Both the position numbers and the translations under genes were made by a program. This document shows, one piece after another, positions 25,920 through 34,522 of a stretch of DNA of 64,000 nucleotides. A model generated the notes under the pieces. It was not told the DNA's origin. It saw only the letters and a list, made by a program, of their open reading frames with translations, and made no database searches. Position 1 is the stretch's first letter; every line of letters starts with the position of its first letter. Origin of the DNA: Fusicatenibacter saccharivorans (GTDB lineage: Bacteria; Bacillota; Clostridia; Lachnospirales; Lachnospiraceae); assembly GCF_027667425.1 (NCBI RefSeq), contig NZ_JAQEGR010000007.1:1-64000 (forward strand). Direction: 5' to 3'.

Positions 25920-26936
25920 ATGTCAGAAAACAATCACGAAGAATTATTTAAAACAACGCTGATGGGCGGTTTCGATAAGGACGATGTCATGACGAAAGTG
26001 CAGAACCTGAAAGATCAGGCGTATGCCGCTCAGAAGAAACTGGAAGCGAAGATCGAGGAAAAAGAGCAGGAAATCGAGAAGCTGAACCGCAAGATCCGCG
26101 AGCGTGAGGATAAAATCGAGGAGCTCGAAAAAAATATTCATGAGAAATACCAGAGCTATATCGACAATTATGACAGCATCAGCGGCCTTGTGTTTGAGGC
26201 ACAGGTGAAAGCGAAAAAACTGACACAGGAAACAGAGGAGAGCTGCAGAAAGCTAAAAGAAGAGACCGAGGAAGCCTGCCGCCGGAAAACCGAAGAAACG
26301 GACGAGTCCTGCCGCGAGAAAACGGAGGAAACGGATGAGGCGTGCTGCAAAAAGAGAGAGGAGACAAACGAGTCCTGCCGGAAACAGCGGGAAGAGACAA
26401 AGGAATCCTGTGCAAAGCAGCGCCGCGAGACGAAGGAACAGTGCGAATACATGGTAGAGAGCGCACGTCAGAAGGGCGAGGAACTGGCTGCTGTTTATGA
26501 AGAAAAACTGCAGGCCGAAGCAGAAGAAATCCAGAGCCATATGGACGCGGAGCTGCAGAAAGCCAACACCAGATACCAGAAGATTTACGCCGAGATGGAA
26601 ACCATGACGAGTGTACTCGAGAAGAATCGCAGAATTTTTGAGGAGACCTTTGCCGGCATCGAAAAAATGCGTGAGGAGATGAAACGTTCTGCATCGGAAG
26701 TGGAAACCTTCATGAAAGATCCGGTAAAAAGTATCTTTCCCGGAGAGGCAAAAGAAACAGCCGCAGAGCCAGACCGTGAAGATACCGCAGAAGAAGCAGA
26801 GGAAGAAGACGAAATCGTCGAAAATTCCGCAGTCATCGATTTCGAAAATGAGCCGGATTATCTCGATGATGACAACGACGAAGAAGAGGATGAAATCCCG
26901 AATCGCGCGCATGATGAAGAAGATGAGGAAGAGTAA
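25920..26936 (+). CDS. DivIVA-like coiled-coil protein with seven 11-residue Cys repeats
   Basis: A cytoplasmic coiled-coil protein of 338 residues. The N-terminus (LFKTTLMGGFDKDDVMTKVQNL) resembles the membrane-targeting head of DivIVA. After a heptad coil (30-80), residues 105-181 hold seven tandem 11-residue units of the form TxExCxxxxEE, with Cys at 109, 120, 131, 142, 153, 164 and 175, exactly 11 apart. A second coil and a very acidic tail follow. It lies between two cell-wall genes, which suggests a scaffold for envelope growth or division. Ribosome site GAAGGAGGAG. The periodic cysteines are unusual for a cytoplasmic protein. Confidence 0.8.
   Translation: MSENNHEELFKTTLMGGFDKDDVMTKVQNLKDQAYAAQKKLEAKIEEKEQEIEKLNRKIREREDKIEELEKNIHEKYQSYIDNYDSISGLVFEAQVKAKKLTQETEESCRKLKEETEEACRRKTEETDESCREKTEETDEACCKKREETNESCRKQREETKESCAKQRRETKEQCEYMVESARQKGEELAAVYEEKLQAEAEEIQSHMDAELQKANTRYQKIYAEMETMTSVLEKNRRIFEETFAGIEKMREEMKRSASEVETFMKDPVKSIFPGEAKETAAEPDREDTAEEAEEEDEIVENSAVIDFENEPDYLDDDNDEEEDEIPNRAHDEEDEEE
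26232..26462 (+). repeat. In-frame 33-bp tandem repeat, seven units (Cys hendecads)
   Basis: This DNA encodes the seven 11-residue units of the coiled-coil protein. Unit sequences have diverged at the DNA level while Glu-Thr, Cys and the terminal Glu-Glu are kept, so the repeat is protein-constrained rather than a recent slippage product. Confidence 0.8.
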
Positions 26937-26961
26937 CCGGAAGCAATAAGAGTTGTAACCT

Positions 26962-27019
26962 GCCCCGCTGCTGCATAAAATGACCAAGAAAGGAAATTTG
27001 CAGCAGGGGGCTTTTTATT
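26962..27019 (+). terminator. Terminator/attenuator overlapping the start region of the amidase
   Basis: GCCCCGCTGCTGCA pairs with TGCAGCAGGGGGC (one-base bulge), followed by CTTTTTATTT. The loop contains AAGAAAGGAAA and one possible ATG of the amidase gene. It can act as a terminator for the coiled-coil gene and could limit read-through into the amidase. Confidence 0.65.
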
Positions 27020-27810
27020 TGGAAAAAGGGAAAAAACTGGAATGGCTGATGGCGGTGATTCTGCTTTCGGCGGCGTATGTTCTGTCCCGCGAGGGCGCAC
27101 GGCTGGTGGCAGCACAGAAGGCAGCCACAAAAGTAGTGGTGCTGGACAGCGGCCACGGCGGCGACGATCCCGGCAAAATCGGGGCAAACGGTGTCAAAGA
27201 AAAGGACATCAACCTTGCGATTGCCCGTCTGCTGAAAAAGAAGCTGGAAAAGCAGGGAATCCTTGTGGTGATGACGCGGGAAGGGGAGAATGATCTCTCC
27301 GATCCGGGAGCCGTGAATGCGAAAGTGCAGGATCTGCAGCGGCGCGTGCAGCTGATTCATGAAAAAAAGCCGGACTGTGTGATCAGCATTCACCAGAACA
27401 GCTACCCGGATGCGGCGGTCAAAGGGGCGCAGGTGTTTTATTATACGGATTCAAAAGAAGGCGAAAAACTGGCGCTCTGCATGCAGGCTGCACTGGTCGC
27501 GGGGCTCGATCCGGCGAATCACAGGAAAGCCAAGGGAAACAAAACGTATTACATGCTGAAGAAGACAGACGCAGTGCTGGTGATCTGCGAGTGCGGATTC
27601 CTCTCAAATCCGGAGGAAGAAGCGCTCCTGAACACAAAGGAGTACCAGAAAAAGGTGGCGGATGCACTGTGTGACGGCGTTTTAACGTATCTGGGAGAAA
27701 AGAAGAATGGCAAAGAGAAGACACAGACGAAGACGGAAGAGACCGCTGCGGGCGCTGCTTCCGCTTATGCTTGCCCTGCTGGCGGCTTATCTGGTATTCG
27801 GAGAGTTTGA
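26980..27810 (+). CDS. N-acetylmuramoyl-L-alanine amidase, CwlD-like
   Basis: A zinc-dependent peptidoglycan amidase of up to 276 residues with an N-terminal membrane anchor (WLMAVILLSAAYVLS) and an Amidase_3 domain. Zinc ligands and the catalytic Glu are visible: DSGHGG, the ligand-bearing KEKDINLAIA, SIHQNS, and ICECGFLSNPEE. CwlD-type enzymes make muramic-delta-lactam in spore cortex, but vegetative relatives exist. The start is uncertain: the ATG at 26980 has no ribosome site and lies within the terminator loop, so a later start (TTG about 27018 or ATG 27049) is possible. Its last 104 bases overlap the next gene. Confidence 0.88.
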   Translation: MTKKGNLQQGAFYLEKGKKLEWLMAVILLSAAYVLSREGARLVAAQKAATKVVVLDSGHGGDDPGKIGANGVKEKDINLAIARLLKKKLEKQGILVVMTREGENDLSDPGAVNAKVQDLQRRVQLIHEKKPDCVISIHQNSYPDAAVKGAQVFYYTDSKEGEKLALCMQAALVAGLDPANHRKAKGNKTYYMLKKTDAVLVICECGFLSNPEEEALLNTKEYQKKVADALCDGVLTYLGEKKNGKEKTQTKTEETAAGAASAYACPAGGLSGIRRV

Positions 27811-28981
27811 TGAGAGCGATCCCGCGCAGAACGGAAGCGGAGCGGACAGCAGCACTGCTTCACAGACGGCAGACGAAAACAATGGTCTGTCAGAGAATGG
27901 CGCAACACAGTTTCAGGCGGAAAATACAGATGAGGAGGAGCTGGCGAAGCGGTATTATTACAGCCAGCTCGATGAAAACAGACAGATGATTTACCGCGAA
28001 CTGGTGCAGGGAATCGCGGAACACCAGGAAACCATCATCACAAAAGGCGGCGATCCCGATGTGACGGCGGAGGTTTACGGATGGGTCTATATGGATTACC
28101 CGGAGTACTGCTGGATCAACGGAGCATCACATGTCACGGGATACGGTGAGCCGAAAAACTACTGTGAGGTAGTTCCGGAATACACGATTTCTGCGGAGGA
28201 GATCACAGGCCGCCAGACCCAGATCAAAGGGGCGGGAAATGATTTCTTAAGTGATATCGACCGTTCGATGGATGACTATGGGAAGATCAAGGCTGTCTTC
28301 GAAAAATGTATCCGGCAGATTGATTATGTGAAAGATGCGCCGGAGAATCAGACACTCTACAGCGGACTTGTGAACGGACAGACGGTCTGCGCAGGCTATG
28401 CCAGAACGTTCCAGTATCTGATGAACCGCCTGGACATCCCGGTCATTTATGTGACGGGAACGACAGACACCGGCGAGGCGCACGGCTGGAATATCGTAAA
28501 GTGCGGAGACAATTATTACAACGTCGATGTAACCTGGGGCGATCCGGTATTCGCAGAGGGCGAGAGCGGCGAGTACAATCTGCCGGACGACCTGATCTAC
28601 TACGATTTTCTCTGCGTTTCCGATGCGGAATTTTCGGACACGCATCAGGCGGATGCGAATCTGCCGCTCCCGGCGTGCAATGCAGATGACCTCGAGTATT
28701 ACCGCCAGATCGGCCGGTACATGGATACATTTGATGCGACGCAGATTCTGTGGGAAATGGAGACGGATATTGAAGAGACAAAAGAGTATTCCGAATTTAA
28801 ATTTGCCACCGATGATCTGATGGCACAGGTCATGGAAGCCCGACCGGAGCTTCTCGATAAGGCTTCCGGCTATCTTTGCAGCTATTACGGACTCGGGTCC
28901 GTAAAATATACATACAGCGAGGATACGGCGACAAGAAAGCTGATGGTATTCTGGCAATATAAAGGAGAACCGAGTGAATGA
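27707..28981 (+). CDS. Transglutaminase-like exported protein
   Basis: A 424-residue protein with a very basic N-terminus, a single signal anchor (ALLPLMLALLAAYLVFGEF) and a transglutaminase/protease-like core. The Cys-His-Asp triad is readable: Cys in GQTVCAGYA, His in EAHGWNIV, Asp in NVDVTWGD. Such domains act as envelope peptidases or cross-linking enzymes. The ATG at 27707 has GGGAGA upstream inside the amidase gene; the 104-base overlap in another frame implies coupled translation. Together with the GH18, DivIVA-like and amidase genes it forms an envelope-remodelling cluster. Confidence 0.85.
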   Translation: MAKRRHRRRRKRPLRALLPLMLALLAAYLVFGEFDESDPAQNGSGADSSTASQTADENNGLSENGATQFQAENTDEEELAKRYYYSQLDENRQMIYRELVQGIAEHQETIITKGGDPDVTAEVYGWVYMDYPEYCWINGASHVTGYGEPKNYCEVVPEYTISAEEITGRQTQIKGAGNDFLSDIDRSMDDYGKIKAVFEKCIRQIDYVKDAPENQTLYSGLVNGQTVCAGYARTFQYLMNRLDIPVIYVTGTTDTGEAHGWNIVKCGDNYYNVDVTWGDPVFAEGESGEYNLPDDLIYYDFLCVSDAEFSDTHQADANLPLPACNADDLEYYRQIGRYMDTFDATQILWEMETDIEETKEYSEFKFATDDLMAQVMEARPELLDKASGYLCSYYGLGSVKYTYSEDTATRKLMVFWQYKGEPSE

Positions 28982-28993
28982 CGGTTCTCCTTT
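28961..28993. terminator. Terminator overlapping the stop codon
   Basis: AAAGGAGAACC / GGTTCTCCTTT, an 11-bp stem; the TGA stop of the transglutaminase-like gene is in the loop. Confidence 0.8.
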
Positions 28994-28999
28994 AAAAAT

Positions 29000-29283
29000 A
29001 TCCGGAAACAAAATGTCGATCAGCTCGCGCTCGAGAAACTCGATGGTAATCAGGCACGAATAAGGGAGTTCGGAAACCTGGGAAACACTCACAAGATCCT
29101 GACGGACGGTGATGGAATGATCCGTGACATCGGTAACCTCTGCGACCCAGGCGGCATGCGGGATCGTCAGATGTTTCGCAATCAAAGGGCCGACCTGCGC
29201 GGTATCGCCGTCGGTTGTCTGACGTCCGCAGATAATCAGATCCGCGCCGCCGATCACCTGAATACCCTGCGCCGGCGTTAAGA
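29000..29283 (-). pseudogene. Fragment of electron transfer flavoprotein beta subunit (etfB remnant)
   Basis: The minus strand encodes an internal piece of EtfB: AQGIQVIGGADLIICGRQ, then TDGDTAQVGPLIAKHL (the AMP/FAD-domain signature), IPHAAWVAEVTDV and LPYSCLITIE. About the first 90 residues and the last 80 of a normal EtfB are missing, with no start codon context and no etfA next to it. Downstream the frame runs into unrelated residues over the transglutaminase gene. It is a decayed or truncated copy left by a rearrangement; boundaries are approximate. Confidence 0.8.
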
Positions 29284-29401
29284 ATATCCCCCGTGGGGGC
29301 TTGTGAAAAAGGCCGATTTTTGGTAGAGTAAAGGGATATTTGAGCGGTTGGAGAACGACCCCGCCGGGAAAGTTAAGAAAAAGAAGAAAGAAGCGGAAGA
29401 T

Positions 29402-31063
29402 ATGGAACAGGAATTATTACAGGAAATTGCCTCCTACTGGGGAACCCGTGCGGAGGGGTATTCTGAGGTCAATGAAAAAGAACTGGCGGGAAGCCAGAGA
29501 GAAGCGTGGCTGCATGTATTAGAGGAGCAGTTTCCAGAGAAAAAGAAAGAAGAGATGAAGATTCTCGATATCGGAACCGGCCCGGGATTCTTCCCGATGA
29601 TTTTGTCGGAGGCAGGTTATACGGTGACGGCTGTTGACTACACGGAGGAGATGCTGGAAAAGGCGAAAGAGAATCTGGGAAAATATACGAAATACGGTCT
29701 GGAGCGCGTGACGCTGCAGCGGATGGATGCACAGAATCTGGAGTTTGCGGATGAGACCTTTGATGTTGTCATTTCCAGAAATCTGACCTGGAATCTGGAA
29801 AAGCCGGAGCAGGCATACCAAGAGTGGATGCGTGTCCTGAAACCGGGCGGCGTGTTGCTCAATTTTGATGCGAACTGGTACGGTTATCTCTATGACGAGG
29901 AGAAAAAAGAAGCGTACGAGGCAGACCGGAAGAAAGTGGAAGAGCAGCAGCTCGACGACCATTATCTGTGCACGGACATTGACCGCATGGAAAACATTGC
30001 GCGCCAGGTGCCGCTCTCTGCGATGGAACGGCCGGCGTGGGATACGAAGGTGCTCGAATCCCTCGGCGTCTGTTCCATCCAGACCGATTCCGAAATCTGG
30101 AAGCGCGTCTGGAGCGAGGAAGAGAGACTGAACTATGCATCGACACCGATGTTTCTGGTGCGCGCGGAAAAAAGCGCAGAGCAGTCCTTCCAGCTTGGTG
30201 ATGTGACCGTCCGCCGCGGCGAAAAATATCAGGCGGCTTCCGAAGACGGCCTCTGGTATCCGGCGGCAAAACCGGGCGATATGGTAACAGAAGGGGGCCC
30301 TGTCGTTGCTTACGGAAGAATTGTGCGCGAGCCGGAGTACGACGACCGCAAAGAGCAGATTGTCCATTACTGGGAGAAACGGAGCGAGAGCTTTTTAGAG
30401 CAGAGACGCTCCGAACTTGCAAACCCGATTGCGAAGCGCTGGATGAAAGAGATTGAAAAACAGATCCCGGCGGGAAGACGGTTAAAGATCCTTGATGTGG
30501 GCTGCGGAGCCGGATTTTTCTCGATCCTGCTGGCAAAAGAGGGCCACGAGGTATTCGGCATCGACCTGACACCGGAGATGATTGAGAATGCAATCCAGCT
30601 TGCCGAAGAAGAGAATGCCGACTGCTGCTTCCAGGTCATGGACGCGGAAAATCCGATGTTTGCGGATGAAACGTTCGATGTTGTCATTTCCCGAAACCTG
30701 ACGTGGACGCTGCCGAATGCGGAGCATGCTTACGGCGAGTGGATGCGTGTGCTGAAAACGGGCGGTGTGCTGCTGAACTTCGATGCCAATTACGGAAAAG
30801 AAGATGTTGCCGATACGAAGGGACTTCCGGAGGCGCATGCCCATTTCAAGGTTGGAAACGAGATGCTAGAAGAGTGCGAACGGATCAAATCACAGCTCCC
30901 GATCAGCCGCAAAAACCGGCCGGCGTACGATGTGGCGGTGCTGTGCGAAAACACAGCGGGAGAAATCCGCATTGATACGAGCCTTGGAAAACGCATTTAT
31001 CTGGAAAAAGACGAGTTCTATAACCCGGCACCGATGTTTTCGATTTGTGCCGTGAAGCAGTAA
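29402..31063 (+). CDS. Tandem-duplicated class I SAM methyltransferase
   Basis: A 553-residue protein made of two consecutive methyltransferase domains. Each half has a SAM-binding motif I (ILDIGTGPGFFPMIL and ILDVGCGAGFFSILL) and a nearly identical block around ETFDVVISRNLTW and EWMRVLK.GGVLLNFDAN, so the halves arose by internal duplication. A linker of about 60 residues (GDVTVRRGEKYQAASEDG) separates them. It lies 10 bp before the nikB-like permease and is first in the importer operon, so the methyl acceptor may be a metal chelator or the imported ligand; this is inference. I prefer the ATG at 29402 to a TTG at 29348 because conserved sequence begins there, although the ribosome site is weak. 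Confidence 0.85.
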   Translation: MEQELLQEIASYWGTRAEGYSEVNEKELAGSQREAWLHVLEEQFPEKKKEEMKILDIGTGPGFFPMILSEAGYTVTAVDYTEEMLEKAKENLGKYTKYGLERVTLQRMDAQNLEFADETFDVVISRNLTWNLEKPEQAYQEWMRVLKPGGVLLNFDANWYGYLYDEEKKEAYEADRKKVEEQQLDDHYLCTDIDRMENIARQVPLSAMERPAWDTKVLESLGVCSIQTDSEIWKRVWSEEERLNYASTPMFLVRAEKSAEQSFQLGDVTVRRGEKYQAASEDGLWYPAAKPGDMVTEGGPVVAYGRIVREPEYDDRKEQIVHYWEKRSESFLEQRRSELANPIAKRWMKEIEKQIPAGRRLKILDVGCGAGFFSILLAKEGHEVFGIDLTPEMIENAIQLAEEENADCCFQVMDAENPMFADETFDVVISRNLTWTLPNAEHAYGEWMRVLKTGGVLLNFDANYGKEDVADTKGLPEAHAHFKVGNEMLEECERIKSQLPISRKNRPAYDVAVLCENTAGEIRIDTSLGKRIYLEKDEFYNPAPMFSICAVKQ

Positions 31064-31073
31064 AGGAGTATTT

Positions 31074-32015
31074 GTGAAAAAATATCTGTTAAAACGACTG
31101 CTTCGCCTGATTCCGGTATTCCTCGGCGTGACGATTCTCGCTTTTCTGCTGACGGGACTTTCCTCGGTCGATGCGGTGGATTTAAAAGAGAGCAGCAGCG
31201 GCGGCGTGATGTCGGAGGCGGAAAAAGAAGCGATGCGGGAGGAGCTGGGACTGAATGAGCCGAAAGCTGTCCAGTACCTGCAATGGCTGAAAAACGCCCT
31301 GCGCGGTGACTTCGGGGAGTCGTACGTTTCCGGCAAACCGGTGCTTGTAAGCTTCTGCGAAAAACTGCCCGCAACGATTGCACTTGCGGCGCTGGCGCTT
31401 GCCATGACGGTCTGTCTTTCGTTTCCGCTCGGTATCTTAAGTGCAAAATATCAGAATACGTGGGCGGACCGCAGTATCAGCCTGTTCTGCTTTGCAGGTA
31501 ATTCGTTTCCGGGGTTTTTCACTGCACTTCTTCTCTTGTATTTCTTTTCGCTGAAATGGAATCTTTTTCCGGTTCTCAGTATGGGAAAGGGATGGAAAAG
31601 CTGTGTGCTTCCGGCGGCGACGCTTGCGGTTTCGATGACGGCAAAATACACCCGTCAGGTGCGTTCTGCCGTGCTTGCAGAGCTGGAGCAGGAGTACGTG
31701 GCGGGTGCACGGGCACGTGGGTTAAGTGAAAACCGGATTCTGTTCGGAAATATATTAAAATCCGTGCTGCTTCGGATGGTCACGCTGCTATTCTTATCCG
31801 CCGGTTCGCTGCTTGGAGGAACCGCCATCGTTGAGACGATTTTCATGTGGAATGGTGTCGGAAAAATGGCCGTGGATGCCGTTTCCATGCACGATATTCC
31901 CGTGATTCAGGCATATCTGGTGTGGATGGCGGCGATCTATCTGCTGCTGCATCTCATTGCTGATCTGCTGATGGGGGCACTGGACCCGCGGGCGAAGCTG
32001 GAGGGAATGCGATGA
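31074..32015 (+). CDS. ABC transporter permease, NikB/DppB type
   Basis: A six-helix permease of 313 residues of the peptide/nickel family. It has the N-terminal signature MKKYLLKRLLRLIPVFLGVTI and the cytoplasmic coupling motif EYVAGARARGLSENRILFGN. It uses a GTG start after AAGGAG. Its stop overlaps the next permease start by four bases. Part of a five-gene importer (permeases 31074 and 32012, ATPases 32855 and 33684, binding protein 34523). Confidence 0.92.
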   Translation: MKKYLLKRLLRLIPVFLGVTILAFLLTGLSSVDAVDLKESSSGGVMSEAEKEAMREELGLNEPKAVQYLQWLKNALRGDFGESYVSGKPVLVSFCEKLPATIALAALALAMTVCLSFPLGILSAKYQNTWADRSISLFCFAGNSFPGFFTALLLLYFFSLKWNLFPVLSMGKGWKSCVLPAATLAVSMTAKYTRQVRSAVLAELEQEYVAGARARGLSENRILFGNILKSVLLRMVTLLFLSAGSLLGGTAIVETIFMWNGVGKMAVDAVSMHDIPVIQAYLVWMAAIYLLLHLIADLLMGALDPRAKLEGMR

Positions 32016-32818
32016 AAAAAGAACAGAAAAGAAAGATCCTTTTTTATGGCATCCTCGCCGGTGCGCTGCTGCTGTTTGCCGCGTGTGCGGCCCATCTGGC
32101 ACCGTACGATCCGTATGAGCAGAATCTGGAACTGTCCCTTCTTCCGCCGTCCGCGGCGCACTGGATGGGGACGGACCGCTATGGAAGAGATCTGTTTTCA
32201 AGGATTCTCTCCGGCGCGCGGGTCAGCATTTTTTCAGCACTTCTTGTCGTTGCGGCAAGCGCTCTGATCGGAACACTCGCCGGAATTTTCAGCGGCTGGC
32301 TGGAAGGTAAAACGGATACGGTTCTGATGCAGATCTCCGATATTTTTCTGGCCTTTCCGGGTATGGTATTTGCAATCGCATTTTCCGGCGTTCTGCAGAG
32401 CGGCATGACGGGAGCCGTTGTGTCGCTGATCCTTGTTTCCTGGCCGAAATATGCACGGCTTGCACGGAACCGTGTGCTGGCACTGAAACACATGCCGTTC
32501 ATCGCGGCGGCGCGCCTTACAGGAAACGGAACATGGAAGATGATCGGACGCCATATTCTGCCGAATCTTGCGGGGCAGACGATTGTCACAGCGGTGCTTG
32601 ATATCGGAACGATGATGCTGGAAATCGCGGGTCTGTCCTTCCTCGGCCTTGGTGCGGAAGCGCCGTCGGCGGAGTGGGGAGCGATGATGAGCAACGGAAG
32701 AAGTATGCTGCAGACCGCGCCCTGGGTCATTCTGGCGCCGGGACTGGCGATTTTTCTGACCGTTCTTGTCTGCAATCTGCTTGGTGAGGCGGTACGGAAA
32801 ACGGTGGATCAGGGATAA
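32012..32818 (+). CDS. ABC transporter permease, NikC/DppC type
   Basis: The second permease, 268 residues, with the family motifs HWMGTDRYGRDLFSRILSGARVS and the EAA loop FIAAARLTGNGTWKMIGRHILPN. It starts with an ATGA overlap on the preceding gene, showing translational coupling. It pairs with the NikB-type permease to form the membrane channel. Confidence 0.92.
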   Translation: MKKEQKRKILFYGILAGALLLFAACAAHLAPYDPYEQNLELSLLPPSAAHWMGTDRYGRDLFSRILSGARVSIFSALLVVAASALIGTLAGIFSGWLEGKTDTVLMQISDIFLAFPGMVFAIAFSGVLQSGMTGAVVSLILVSWPKYARLARNRVLALKHMPFIAAARLTGNGTWKMIGRHILPNLAGQTIVTAVLDIGTMMLEIAGLSFLGLGAEAPSAEWGAMMSNGRSMLQTAPWVILAPGLAIFLTVLVCNLLGEAVRKTVDQG

Positions 32819-32854
32819 GGGGCAAACGAAAATGGAAACAAAGGGAGCAAAAAC

Positions 32855-33691
32855 ATGAGCGAAAAACTGCTGGAAATCAGCGGCCTTTCTGTCTGTTATG
32901 AGGGGGAGCAAATTTTAAATAACATCTGTTTTTCCGTCGAAAAAGGAGAAACCGTCGGCATCGCCGGGGAGTCGGGCAGTGGAAAAAGTACCTTGCTGCG
33001 AGCGATCCTGCGGCTGATGGGAAAGAATAGCTCCATCACCGGCGGGCAGATCACATTTCGCGGAGAGGAGCTGACGGGCATGTCCGAAAAGAAGCTGCGG
33101 AGTCTGTGCGGTTCAGAAATTGGTATGATTTTCCAGAATACAGGGGCATCACTCTGTCCGACCCGGAAAATCGGAGCACAGATCTGTGAAAGCGTGCGCG
33201 CCCATGAGAAACGCTGCGGATTCATCACCCCGATTTCTGGGGGAATGTCTGGCAGAAAAAGCCGCAGAGAAATCAAAGATATGACGCTCCAGCGATTTGC
33301 GGATATGGGGCTTTCGGATGGCGAGACGATCTGGAACAGCTATCCATCGTCGCTCTCCGGCGGCATGAACCAGCGCGTCGGGATTGCGCTCGCAATGCTG
33401 CTGCATCCGTCGCTTCTTCTGGCGGACGAGCCGACGAGTGCACTCGATGTGGTTTCGCAGGCGCAGGTGCTGCGGGAGCTTCAGGCGTTGCAGCAGAAAG
33501 AGCAGACGGGGATGGTGCTGGTGACGCACAATCTTGCGGTTCTCGAGCAGATGGCAGACAGGGTTGCTGTTTTGAAGGATGGAAACATCGTGGAGCAGGG
33601 GGAGACAAGGACGGTTTTCGATCACCCAAAGGACGAATATACAAAAAATCTCCTTGCGGCTGTGCCGGGAAGAGGGAAGAACGATGCATAA
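32855..33691 (+). CDS. ABC transporter ATPase, NikD/DppD type
   Basis: A 278-residue nucleotide-binding subunit: Walker A GESGSGKST, Q-loop IFQNTGAS, signature LSGGMNQRV, Walker B LLLADEPTSALD and H-loop VTHNL. It lacks the extended C-terminal peptide-transporter region with a cysteine cluster that DppD proteins carry, which agrees with a nickel-type subunit. Overlaps the next ATPase gene by eight bases. Confidence 0.92.
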   Translation: MSEKLLEISGLSVCYEGEQILNNICFSVEKGETVGIAGESGSGKSTLLRAILRLMGKNSSITGGQITFRGEELTGMSEKKLRSLCGSEIGMIFQNTGASLCPTRKIGAQICESVRAHEKRCGFITPISGGMSGRKSRREIKDMTLQRFADMGLSDGETIWNSYPSSLSGGMNQRVGIALAMLLHPSLLLADEPTSALDVVSQAQVLRELQALQQKEQTGMVLVTHNLAVLEQMADRVAVLKDGNIVEQGETRTVFDHPKDEYTKNLLAAVPGRGKNDA

Positions 33692-34451
33692 TCATAACAT
33701 GCTGGAAGTAAACAACTTAAGCAAAAACTTTGCTGGAACCGGCCGGGAAACGGAATTTGCCGCCGTGGACGGCATCAGCTTCACACTGGATGCGGGTGAA
33801 TGTCTTGGCCTGATCGGGGAGAGCGGATGCGGAAAAAGCACGACGGCCCGTCTGATCACCGGATTGGTCCAGGCGGATGCAGGCAGCGTTCTGTTGGAAG
33901 GCGAGGAAATCCTCGGAAGAAAAGGCAGGCGGCAGCGCGAAGTTTACCGGAAAATACAGATGGTCTTCCAGACCCCGCAGGATTCCTTCGATCCAATGCA
34001 GACGCTCGAAACCGGGATTCTGGAAGCTTTTCGGAATCAGGGAATGAGCCGGAAAGAGGCGTGTCTTCATCTGCCGGAGCTGTTGAAAAAAGTGGAACTT
34101 AGTTCGGAAACGGCGATGCGCTATCCCCGCGAGACGAGCGGCGGAGAGTGCCAGAGAGCCGCAATTGCGCGGGCTCTTGCTGTGCAGCCGTCTCTTCTGA
34201 TCTGCGACGAGGCAACGAGTGCGCTCGATGCGGCGGTACAGGCGCAGATCGTTCAACTGCTGAAAAAACTGCAGCGGGAAGAAGGACTTGCGATGCTGTG
34301 GATCGGCCACGACCTTGCGCTGGTGCGGGAACTCTGCAGCCGTGTGATTGTCATGCGGCAGGGAAAAATCGTGGAGCAGGGGGAGACGCGGGAGGTATTG
34401 GAGTACCCGAAAGAGGAATACACGAAACTGTTGATGGAGTATAGTCTGTGA
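33684..34451 (+). CDS. ABC transporter ATPase, NikE/DppF type
   Basis: A 255-residue ATPase with Walker A GESGCGKST, Q-loop VFQTPQDSFDP, signature TSGGECQRA and Walker B LLICDEATSALD. The start is the ATG at 33684, inside the end of the previous gene after GAAGAGGGAAG, not the longer frame from 33579. It pairs with the NikD-type subunit. Confidence 0.92.
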   Translation: MHNHNMLEVNNLSKNFAGTGRETEFAAVDGISFTLDAGECLGLIGESGCGKSTTARLITGLVQADAGSVLLEGEEILGRKGRRQREVYRKIQMVFQTPQDSFDPMQTLETGILEAFRNQGMSRKEACLHLPELLKKVELSSETAMRYPRETSGGECQRAAIARALAVQPSLLICDEATSALDAAVQAQIVQLLKKLQREEGLAMLWIGHDLALVRELCSRVIVMRQGKIVEQGETREVLEYPKEEYTKLLMEYSL

Positions 34452-34522
34452 GAAAACTGTTGAAACAGAAAATCAGACAGCGGAAATGGTGGTGCCATTT
34501 GCGAAAACAGGAGAAGTACAGA

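Noticed and set aside
26232..26462. CRISPR array
   Set aside because: The 33-bp periodicity is coding, in frame and without spacers; no cas genes are in the window.
26253..26987. Long antisense frames over the coiled-coil gene
   Set aside because: They are produced by the Glu/Lys-rich repeats read backwards (Phe/Leu/Ser-rich) and lack start signals.
28247..29257. A 336-residue minus-strand frame starting with an EtfB-like segment
   Set aside because: Only about the first 90 residues match EtfB; the rest lies antisense to the transglutaminase-like gene and has no family character. Kept as a pseudogene fragment only.
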